Positions 1-5,160 of a stretch of DNA of 7,903 bases are shown piece after piece. A program made the translations under genes and the position numbers. The notes beneath the pieces are model-generated. The model was not told where the DNA came from. It was given only the letters and a program-made list of their open reading frames with translations, and ran no database searches. Source of the DNA: Bordetella parapertussis (GTDB lineage: Bacteria > Pseudomonadota > Gammaproteobacteria > Burkholderiales > SG8-41); the NCBI GenBank assembly GCA_945863085.1, contig CAMBCD010000120.1:1-7903 (forward strand), in the 5' to 3' direction. Each line of letters opens with the position of its first letter. Position 1 is the stretch's first letter.

Positions 1-1
1 C

Positions 2-685
2 GGTCTGGCTGCGGCTTATGCGGTATCGGCTGCTTTGTACCAGAAGCAGCGCACCGGCAAAGGCCAGTACATCGACCTCGCCATGCTCGACACCAACATC
101 ATCCTGATGGCCTCGGTGGTGACGGCGCACATGAACACCGGTGCGATACCGAAGCAGGGCGGCAACGATGCGGCGAGCCGTTCGCCGGCATCGACCACCT
201 TCAATACCGCCGACGGACTGATCGCTTTCGCGATCAACGAAGAACACCAGCACCAGGGTTTGCTCAAGGTGCTGGGGCTGACCGCACTGAACGACGATCC
301 GCGTTTCGCCACCGGTCCCGTGCGCCGCGACAACATCCCGGCGCTGCGTGCGCTGATGCAGGAAAAACTGATGGCCAAAACCGCAGGTGAATGGGAGCCG
401 CTGTTCAACGAAGCCGGCGCACCGGCCGGTCGTGTGCGCACGATTCCGGAATGCATGACGGAGGCGCAAACGGTGTCGCGCGGTCTGTTCCATTCATTTC
501 CGCCGTCGGAGACGGGTTTTGCCAAGGACCTCAAGGTGCCGCTGTCGCCGTTCACCTATGCGCATGACGGCCCGCGCGCCGATACACCGCCGCGCAAGGT
601 GGGTGCGGACAGTGTGGCGATACTGGCTGAACTGGGTTACGACGAAAAAACCATTGCCGCCTTGCGCGAGAAGCGAATTATTTAG
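2..685 (+). CDS. CaiB/BaiF (family III) CoA-transferase, C-terminal part
   Basis: This is the last 227 codons of a gene that starts before the window; the frame is open from base 2 to the TAG at 683-685. Family III CoA-transferases move CoA between carboxylic acids (formyl/oxalyl, carnitine, succinyl and related acyl groups) in the cytoplasm as interlaced dimers. The visible part starts in the conserved helix before the signature R-T-G-K-G-Q-Y-I-D-L-A-M-L-D (about 50-91). The Asp encoded at 89-91 is the best candidate for the catalytic aspartate that forms the acyl-anhydride. The small domain follows, with the family-typical 'RxxNxxAL...L...W...F..AGxPxGxVxT' pattern (about 330-440), then the C-terminal closing segment ending in a 'G.D...IL.ELGYDE..I..L' pattern. 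Family members share this pattern whatever their acyl substrate, so the substrate cannot be assigned. The next gene downstream is convergent, separated by a hairpin repeat. Confidence 0.93.
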   Translation, partial: GLAAAYAVSAALYQKQRTGKGQYIDLAMLDTNIILMASVVTAHMNTGAIPKQGGNDAASRSPASTTFNTADGLIAFAINEEHQHQGLLKVLGLTALNDDPRFATGPVRRDNIPALRALMQEKLMAKTAGEWEPLFNEAGAPAGRVRTIPECMTEAQTVSRGLFHSFPPSETGFAKDLKVPLSPFTYAHDGPRADTPPRKVGADSVAILAELGYDEKTIAALREKRII

Positions 686-708
686 CGGCAGACATGATCA
701 CTCCAGCC

Positions 709-794
709 CGTCATTCCGGCGAAAGCCGGAATCCAGGAAAGTGTTGCGGGAAGGATGGGCTGGTATCTGGACCCCGGCTTTCGCCGGGGTGACG
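709..794. repeat. Paired inverted hairpins (REPIN-like), possible bidirectional terminator
   Basis: Two 28-bp arms (709-736 and 767-794) are inverted copies of each other around a 30-bp spacer. Each arm is itself a hairpin. The left is ATTCCGGC-GAAA-GCCGGAAT (713-732); the right is ACCCCGGC-TTTC-GCCGGGGT (771-790), which reads with a GAAA loop on the minus strand. The arms differ at only four positions, and those are two compensated pairs (TT/AA in the left stem, CC/GG in the right). The element sits between the convergent CoA-transferase and gluQ genes, so it could end transcription from both sides. The right hairpin is followed on the plus strand by AT-rich sequence rather than a clean T run. 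Sequences of this GTCATTCC..GAAAGC..GGAATCCAG kind are widespread intergenic repeats in proteobacteria. I see no clear target-site duplication. Confidence 0.85.
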
Positions 795-813
795 AATTTA
801 ATTCAAATTTTCT

Positions 814-1740
814 TTAAGGCAGTGCAGGCGCATGTTCGGCGCGTGTCCGCGGCACAGCTGCCAGGCGCCAGCCGGCAATCGCGCGTTTCCAGAATGCCGC
901 CGTATCCTGCGCTGCGCAGTCGATGCTGTCCTGGCCGAGGAACACCAGCGCAGCGTTGAGCATCGGCACCGGATTGCTGGTGTCGATGGGCGCGGCCAGC
1001 GTCTGCTTGGAGAGTTTTTCGCCGACGACATTGACCGCCACCGGCAGGTGGGCATAACGCGGCGTCGCATAACCGAGCAGTTGCTGCAGGTAAATCTGGC
1101 GCAGCGTTGAATCGAGCAGGTCGGCGCCGCGCACGACGTCGGTGATGCCCTGCGCCGCATCGTCGACCACCACCGCGAGCTGATAGGCGTACGGCCCGTC
1201 TGCGCGTTTCAGCACAAAATCGCCGATCTGGCGCTCGAGGTTGTGCGCGACCTTGCCCTGGATGGCGTCCTTGAATTCAATGAGTGCGCCTTCGGTCAGT
1301 ACACGTTCGGCACGGGTGGCGCGGCCCGCGAGCAAACCTTTGCGGCAGGTGCCGGTATACACCGGACCGTCGATGCCGCTCACTGCGGAGTCGGCAATTT
1401 CGCGGCGGCTGCAGGCGCAGGGATACACCAGTTTGCGTTTTTTCAGTTTGGCCAGCGCCGCTGCGTAGGCGTCACCGCGCTTGCTTTGGTACACTACGGT
1501 TTCGTCCCACATCATGCCCAGAGCTTCCAGCGCCTGCAGGATGGCTTCCGCTGCGCCGGGCACGTTGCGCGGCGGGTCGAGGTCTTCCATGCGCACCAGC
1601 CAGGTGCCGCGGTTGGCTTTGGCGTCGAGATAACTGCCAACAGCAGTCACCAGCGAGCCGAAATGCAGCGGGCCGGTGGGCGAGGGGGCGAAGCGGCCGC
1701 GGTAAGCGGGCGATGCGGCGGTTGTTGATGAAGATGACAT
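814..1740 (-). CDS. gluQ: Glutamyl-Q tRNA(Asp) synthetase (GluQRS)
   Basis: GluQRS activates glutamate with ATP without tRNA and transfers it to queuosine at the wobble position of tRNA(Asp), giving glutamyl-queuosine. It is a truncated paralogue of glutamyl-tRNA synthetase without the anticodon-binding domain, and 308 aa is normal for the family. Visible are the class I start R-G-R-F-A-P-S-P-T-G-P-L-H-F-G-S-L (residues 14-30, HIGH-type motif), M-E-D-L-D-P-P-R (51-58), the zinc site C108/C110/Y128/C132 typical of GluQRS, and the degenerate KMSKS loop G-E-K-L-S-K-Q (240-246). The start is uncertain. The ATG at 1740 gives the most family-like N-terminus but lacks a Shine-Dalgarno. The ATG at 1764 adds eight residues and has a GGAAG six nt upstream. 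An ATG at 1809 is also open but would overlap the frmA leader. The N-terminus before the Rossmann core is Ser/Thr-rich. The gene is divergent from frmA and convergent with the CoA-transferase; dksA, a common neighbour, is not visible. Confidence 0.95.
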   Translation of the reverse strand: MSSSSTTAASPAYRGRFAPSPTGPLHFGSLVTAVGSYLDAKANRGTWLVRMEDLDPPRNVPGAAEAILQALEALGMMWDETVVYQSKRGDAYAAALAKLKKRKLVYPCACSRREIADSAVSGIDGPVYTGTCRKGLLAGRATRAERVLTEGALIEFKDAIQGKVAHNLERQIGDFVLKRADGPYAYQLAVVVDDAAQGITDVVRGADLLDSTLRQIYLQQLLGYATPRYAHLPVAVNVVGEKLSKQTLAAPIDTSNPVPMLNAALVFLGQDSIDCAAQDTAAFWKRAIAGWRLAAVPRTRAEHAPALP

Positions 1741-1765
1741 ACTAGAATATGAGTCTACTCCCATT
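1722..1765 (+). promoter_or_regulatory. Candidate frmA promoter with overlapping dyad operator
   Basis: A TAGAAT hexamer (1743-1748, five of six matches to the -10 consensus) lies 15 nt behind TTGTTG (1722-1727). The spacing is short and the -35 is moderate. From the end of the -10 onward is an imperfect dyad, AATnnGAGTnnACTCnnATT (1746-1765), in which seven of ten base pairs are symmetric. It would cover the expected transcription start for frmA. If gluQ starts at 1740 the dyad is also in its leader, so one regulator could see both genes. No transcription factor is encoded nearby, and the match to any known operator is unknown. Confidence 0.3.
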
Positions 1766-1807
1766 GCCGGCTTCCATGCGGCCTGGGGCTGAACAGGAGA
1801 AAATTGC

Positions 1808-1828
1808 ATGAAAAGGCATCACGCATGA
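1808..1828 (+). CDS. Possible six-codon leader ORF of frmA (MKRHHA)
   Basis: The best Shine-Dalgarno in the frmA leader, AGGAGA at 1795-1800, is spaced seven nt from an ATG at 1808, not from the frmA start. That ATG opens a frame of six codons, Met-Lys-Arg-His-His-Ala, ending in TGA at 1826-1828. The stop overlaps the frmA start as ATGA (1825-1828), the usual layout of translational coupling. The frmA start keeps a weaker AAAAGG (1811-1816) eight nt upstream, inside the mini-ORF. The geometry is seen directly; translation and a regulatory role are inference. The alternative is that AGGAGA serves an in-frame TTG at 1804, which would add seven residues to FrmA but lies only 3 nt away. Confidence 0.35.
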   Translation: MKRHHA

Positions 1829-2934
1829 AAACCAGAGCCGCCGTCGCGCACAAGGCCGGCGCCCCGCTGACCATCGAAACCGTGGACCTCGACGGCCCGC
1901 GCGCCGGTGAAGTGCTGGTCGAAATCAAGGCCACCGGCATCTGCCATACCGACGAATTCACGCGCTCCGGCGCCGATCCCGAAGGCCTGTTCCCGGCGAT
2001 CCTCGGCCACGAAGGCGCAGGCGTGGTGGTCGACATCGGACCGGGCGTGACCAGCCTGAAAAAGGGCGACCATGTGATTCCCTTGTACACGCCGGAATGC
2101 CGGCAGTGCGAATACTGCCTGAGCGGCAAGACCAATCTCTGCCAGTCAATCCGCGTTACCCAGGGCCAGGGCGTGATGCCCGACGGCAGCAGCCGTTTTT
2201 CGGTGGGCGGCAAAAAGGTGTTCCATTACATGGGCACCTCGACCTTCGCCAACCACACCGTGGTGCCGGAAATCGCGCTCGCCAAAATCCGCGAAGACGC
2301 GCCCTTCGACAAGGTTTGTTACATCGGTTGCGGTGTGACCACCGGCATCGGCGCGGTGATCAACACCGCGAAAGTCGAGCCGGGCGCGAATGTCGTGGTG
2401 TTCGGCCTCGGCGGCATCGGCCTCAACGTGATCCAGGGCGCGCGCATGGCGGGGGCCAACATGATCGTCGGCGTCGACTTGAATCCCTCACGCAAGCCGC
2501 TGGCGGAAAAATTCGGCATGACCCACTTCGTCAATCCGAAGGAAGTCGAAGGCGACCTGGTGCCCTACCTGGTCAATCTGACCAAGGGCGGCGCCGATTA
2601 CAGCTTTGAATGCATCGGCAATGTCGACGTGATGCGCCAGGCGCTGGAGTGTTGCCACAAGGGTTGGGGTGTGTCGGTGATCATCGGTGTTGCGGGCGCA
2701 GGGCAGGAAATCAAGACCCGGCCGTTCCAGTTGGTGACCGGTCGCGTGTGGAAAGGCACAGCCTTTGGTGGGGCGAAGGGCCGGCGCGACGTGCCGAAAA
2801 TCGTCGACTGGTACATGGACGGCAAGATCAACATTGATGACCTGATTACGCACCAGTTGAAGCTGGAGGACATCAACAAGGGATTTGATTTGATGCACTC
2901 CGGGGAGTCGATACGGAGTGTGGTGGTGTTTTGA
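1825..2934 (+). CDS. frmA: S-(hydroxymethyl)glutathione dehydrogenase / class III alcohol dehydrogenase
   Basis: This enzyme (also called AdhC or GSNO reductase) oxidises S-hydroxymethylglutathione, the spontaneous adduct of formaldehyde and glutathione, to S-formylglutathione with NAD+. It also reduces S-nitrosoglutathione. It is a cytoplasmic zinc-dependent medium-chain dehydrogenase; the 369-aa length and the start M-K-T-R-A-A-V match the family, which favours ATG 1825 over the TTG at 1804. Catalytic zinc ligands are C40, H62 and C169 (with E63). Structural zinc ligands are C92, C95, C98 and C106. The NAD-binding Rossmann motif is G-L-G-G-I-G at 194-199, with D218 at the end of the second strand. 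R110 lies where class III enzymes use an arginine to bind the glutathione carboxylate. The nearly invariant H-Y-M-G-T-S-T-F (134-141) is present. The usual partner, S-formylglutathione hydrolase, does not follow; selO starts 25 nt downstream and probably shares the transcript. Translation may be coupled to a leader mini-ORF. Confidence 0.97.
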   Translation: MKTRAAVAHKAGAPLTIETVDLDGPRAGEVLVEIKATGICHTDEFTRSGADPEGLFPAILGHEGAGVVVDIGPGVTSLKKGDHVIPLYTPECRQCEYCLSGKTNLCQSIRVTQGQGVMPDGSSRFSVGGKKVFHYMGTSTFANHTVVPEIALAKIREDAPFDKVCYIGCGVTTGIGAVINTAKVEPGANVVVFGLGGIGLNVIQGARMAGANMIVGVDLNPSRKPLAEKFGMTHFVNPKEVEGDLVPYLVNLTKGGADYSFECIGNVDVMRQALECCHKGWGVSVIIGVAGAGQEIKTRPFQLVTGRVWKGTAFGGAKGRRDVPKIVDWYMDGKINIDDLITHQLKLEDINKGFDLMHSGESIRSVVVF

Positions 2935-2959
2935 TTTGTCTGGAAGGAAAGTCGCTTTG

Positions 2960-4465
2960 ATGTCATCAGCCACAACAGCCAGCACTGGAATCGCCTTCGA
3001 AAACACGTACGCCCGTGACCTTGAGGGTTTGTACGTGCAGTGGAAAGCGGCCGAAGTCCCTGAGCCGAAGCTGATCAAACTTAACCACGCACTGGCCGCA
3101 GAACTGGGCCTGGACGCCAAAGCGCTGGATTCCACCGAAGGCGCGCTGATCTTCTCCGGCAACAAACTCCCTGAAGGCACGGCCACCATCGCCCAGGCCT
3201 ACGCCGGCCACCAGTTCGGCGGTTTTTCGCCGCAGCTCGGTGACGGTCGCGCGTTGCTGCTGGGAGAAGTCATCGACAAACACGGCAAACGCCGCGACAT
3301 CGCCTTCAAGGGTTCCGGCCGCACGCCGTTTTCCCGCGGTGGCGACGGCAAGGCCGCGCTGGGCCCGGTATTGCGCGAATACATCATCGGCGAGGCGATG
3401 CATGCGCTGGGCATTCCGACTACGCGCGCATTGGCGGCAGTCACCACTGGTGAATTTGTGCGTCGTGAACGCAATCTGCCCGGCGCGGTGCTGACCCGCG
3501 TTGCGTCCAGCCATATCCGTGTCGGCACCTTCCAGTTCGTCACGGTGCGCGGCGATAGGGCGCTGCTGAAAAAACTCGCCGACTACACGATCAACCGCCA
3601 TTACCCGGAATTAAAAGGGCAGGCCGATCCTTATCTTGGCTTGCTGAAGGCGGTCAGCGAACGGCAGGCTGCACTGATCGCGCAGTGGATGAACGTCGGA
3701 TTCATCCACGGCGTGATGAACACCGACAACATGACGCTGTCCGGCGAGACCATCGACTATGGTCCCTGCGCATTCATGGATCACTACAACCCGGCGACGG
3801 TGTTCAGTTCCATCGACGAGCAGGGGCGTTATGCCTATGCCAACCAGCCGCCGATTGCGAACTGGAATCTGTCGCGGCTGGCGGAAGCATTGCTGCCCTT
3901 GCTGGGCGAGGACCAGGACAAGGCGGTGGCGCAGGCGATGGAGGTGCTGGAAGCTTTTCAGTCGCGTTACCAGTTTTACTGGCGGCAGGGCATGCGGCAG
4001 AAACTGGGGCTGACGCGTGATGAAGCCGATGATTTCACACTGGCCACGGATTTCCTCAAAACCATGGAAGGGCAGGGCGTAGATTTCACGCAGGCCTTCC
4101 GCCGGCTGTCCGATACCGCGGAAGCGGCAGACGCTTCGCGCGAAGGCTGGCTGCACAAGCTTTATGCCGATGATGCAGCGCTGGATGCCTGGCTGCCGCG
4201 CTGGCGTAAGCGCCAAAACGCGGAATCCGTCGCGCCGGCGCAGCGCGCGCAGGCGATGCGCGCCGTCAATCCGGTTTACATCCCGCGCAACCACCGGGTT
4301 GAAGAAGCACTGGCGGCGGCCGTCGATCTCGGTGATTACGTGCCCTTTGAAAAACTGCTGACCGTGCTGCAGAAACCGTTTGATGAGCAAATGGCCTTTT
4401 CAGCTTATGCCGATCCCGCTTCAGTCAGCGAGTCAGCCGGTTACCAGACCTTTTGCGGTACCTGA
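2960..4465 (+). CDS. selO: Protein adenylyltransferase SelO (YdiU family)
   Basis: SelO is a pseudokinase-fold enzyme that transfers AMP from ATP to Ser/Thr/Tyr of target proteins; in bacteria it has been tied to redox control and protein S-glutathionylation. The 501-aa product is full length. It carries the signature A-Y-A-G-H-Q-F-G-G-F-S-P-Q-L-G-D-G-R (80-97) forming the inverted nucleotide site. K117, D129/G130, R180 and R187 follow, and then N-T-D-N-M (254-258) with D256 as probable proton acceptor and N257/D266 as metal ligands. All catalytic positions I can place are intact. The V-N-P-V-Y-I-P-R-N-H block (436-445) and the C-terminus F-C-G-T with C499 are typical. That Cys corresponds to the selenocysteine of animal SelO and is encoded by TGC. 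ATG 2960 is chosen because upstream codons overlap frmA and are not family-like; AAGGAAAG lies about 8-12 nt upstream, and an adjacent in-frame TTG at 2957 is also possible. The gene is probably in an operon with frmA. Confidence 0.96.
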   Translation: MSSATTASTGIAFENTYARDLEGLYVQWKAAEVPEPKLIKLNHALAAELGLDAKALDSTEGALIFSGNKLPEGTATIAQAYAGHQFGGFSPQLGDGRALLLGEVIDKHGKRRDIAFKGSGRTPFSRGGDGKAALGPVLREYIIGEAMHALGIPTTRALAAVTTGEFVRRERNLPGAVLTRVASSHIRVGTFQFVTVRGDRALLKKLADYTINRHYPELKGQADPYLGLLKAVSERQAALIAQWMNVGFIHGVMNTDNMTLSGETIDYGPCAFMDHYNPATVFSSIDEQGRYAYANQPPIANWNLSRLAEALLPLLGEDQDKAVAQAMEVLEAFQSRYQFYWRQGMRQKLGLTRDEADDFTLATDFLKTMEGQGVDFTQAFRRLSDTAEAADASREGWLHKLYADDAALDAWLPRWRKRQNAESVAPAQRAQAMRAVNPVYIPRNHRVEEALAAAVDLGDYVPFEKLLTVLQKPFDEQMAFSAYADPASVSESAGYQTFCGT

Positions 4466-4481
4466 TTCCCGGCTCGTTTGC

Positions 4482-4925
4482 TTATTCCGCGGCCCAGCGG
4501 AAATCAACAGTCTGCAGTTTGGCCTTGCCTACCGTAACCGAACGTTTGACGGCCTTGCCCTCAAACGTCGCAACGATCTGATAGTTGCCTGCCGGTAATC
4601 TGGCGAGGAACCACGGCCCTTCAGATGTGGCATCGAGCAGGGTTTTTCCTTTGCTGTCAGCGATCACCACCTTGACGTCGGTGACGTAATTGCCGGATTG
4701 CAGGGCAAACACCAGCTTCAGATTGAAGTCCCTGGCGAGCGATTCGAGTTTGGCGATGGAGTCATCGCCGACACCGCCTGAAACATAAGTAACGCTGCCG
4801 GCGGTCTGTGCCCGGGCATCAGCGCTATGGGCATGGCTGATGGGCAGCAGCATTGCGGCGCCCAGCAAAAGGGCTGTAAAGCTGCGCGTGAACATGTCAC
4901 TCTGATTGTCTGAAATGGTTTTCAT
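4482..4925 (-). CDS. Secreted protein with carboxypeptidase-regulatory-like domain, function unknown
   Basis: I do not recognise a named gene. The 147-aa product has an N-terminal export signal: polar residues 1-15 with R14, a hydrophobic core of about 16-29 (FTALLLGAAMLLP), then S-H-A-H-S-A-D, with cleavage likely after A32 or A35. This puts it in the periplasm or outside. The mature part contains a Y-V-S-G-G-V-G-D-D-S motif (47-56) and a beta-rich region at 83-132 (D-V-K-V-V-I-A-D ... F-L-A-R-L-P-A-G-N-Y-Q-I) resembling the carboxypeptidase D regulatory-like (transthyretin-type) sandwich. It has no cysteine or visible catalytic set, so a binding or structural role is more likely than an enzyme. 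The start is set by a strong AAGGAGA eight nt upstream; the same frame is open to 5072, but that extension has no export signal at its N-terminus. M11 is a possible internal start. The gene is convergent with selO, 16 bp apart, with no room for a separate terminator. Confidence 0.85.
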   Translation of the reverse strand: MKTISDNQSDMFTRSFTALLLGAAMLLPISHAHSADARAQTAGSVTYVSGGVGDDSIAKLESLARDFNLKLVFALQSGNYVTDVKVVIADSKGKTLLDATSEGPWFLARLPAGNYQIVATFEGKAVKRSVTVGKAKLQTVDFRWAAE

Positions 4926-4933
4926 CTGCTGGT

Positions 4934-4940
4934 TCTCCTT
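4934..4940 (-). promoter_or_regulatory. Strong Shine-Dalgarno deciding the start of the secreted-protein gene
   Basis: On the minus strand this reads AAGGAGA, eight nt before the ATG at 4925. It is the strongest ribosome-binding site in the window. It fixes the start at 4925 rather than the upstream ATG at 5072, which would put 49 non-hydrophobic residues ahead of the signal peptide. Confidence 0.85.
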
Positions 4941-5062
4941 GGTCGAATGATTGTGAAATTGGATGGCATTGCGGCTGACCGGTTCCGAATGTTGATTATT
5001 CGCAAATGCGCGGCGATTTCCGTGCGCTGGCATACATTGCGGAAAATCCCGGCACTTTGAAC

Positions 5063-5088
5063 ACGCGGCCATACGCGATGCCGCGTAT
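5063..5088. promoter_or_regulatory. Compound dyad in the divergent intergenic region
   Basis: Two overlapping inverted repeats share one right arm. ACGCGGC (5063-5069) pairs with GCCGCGT (5080-5086) across ten nt. ATACGCG (5071-5077) pairs with CGCGTAT (5082-5088) across four nt. The two cannot form at once as hairpins, and as DNA the 18-bp ATACGCG-ATGC-CGCGTAT looks like an operator for a dimeric regulator. It lies between the divergent secreted-protein and pabB genes, 138 bp and 73 bp from their starts respectively. No regulator is encoded nearby and its function is unknown. Confidence 0.35.
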
Positions 5089-5126
5089 TCTGGGAAAATC
5101 GCAGCGTGAGTGGCGCATAAGCACGG

Positions 5127-5160
5127 AAAATATATAAGTATTTGATTATATTGATATTTT
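5127..5160 (+). promoter_or_regulatory. AT-rich tract abutting pabB start, probable promoter
   Basis: Thirty-one of 34 bases are A or T and none is C, in a GC-rich setting. The tract ends directly at the pabB ATG. It contains -10-like hexamers: TATATT at 5147-5152, which would place transcription start at about 5158-5161, and TATAAG at 5133-5138. No good -35 is seen at the proper distance from either. No Shine-Dalgarno is present. The data fit a promoter giving a leaderless or nearly leaderless pabB transcript. Confidence 0.45.

Noticed and set aside
519..959. Open frame of 146 codons on the plus strand across the CoA-transferase end and the repeat
   Set aside because: It overlaps the real C-terminus in another frame, runs through the hairpin repeat and into the antisense of gluQ, and its product is Arg-rich low-complexity without a ribosome-binding site.
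1243..1728. Plus-strand frames of 153-161 codons opposite gluQ
   Set aside because: They are antisense shadows of a well-supported GluQRS gene; high GC removes stops in the complementary frames.
2488..3189. Minus-strand frame of 233 codons opposite frmA and the start of selO
   Set aside because: It spans two real genes on the other strand and shows no recognisable domain or ribosome-binding site.
3611..4390. Minus-strand frame of 259 codons opposite selO
   Set aside because: The composition (Arg, Gln, His-rich) is that of an antisense shadow; SelO in the other strand has all family motifs intact.
4450..4481. Readthrough of the selO TGA as selenocysteine
   Set aside because: The Sec-equivalent position is a TGC Cys codon three residues earlier; the TGA is the natural end and no SECIS-like hairpin is evident.
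4926..5072. N-terminal extension of the secreted-protein gene to an ATG at 5072
   Set aside because: It would bury the signal peptide behind 49 polar residues, and the strong AAGGAGA points to 4925.
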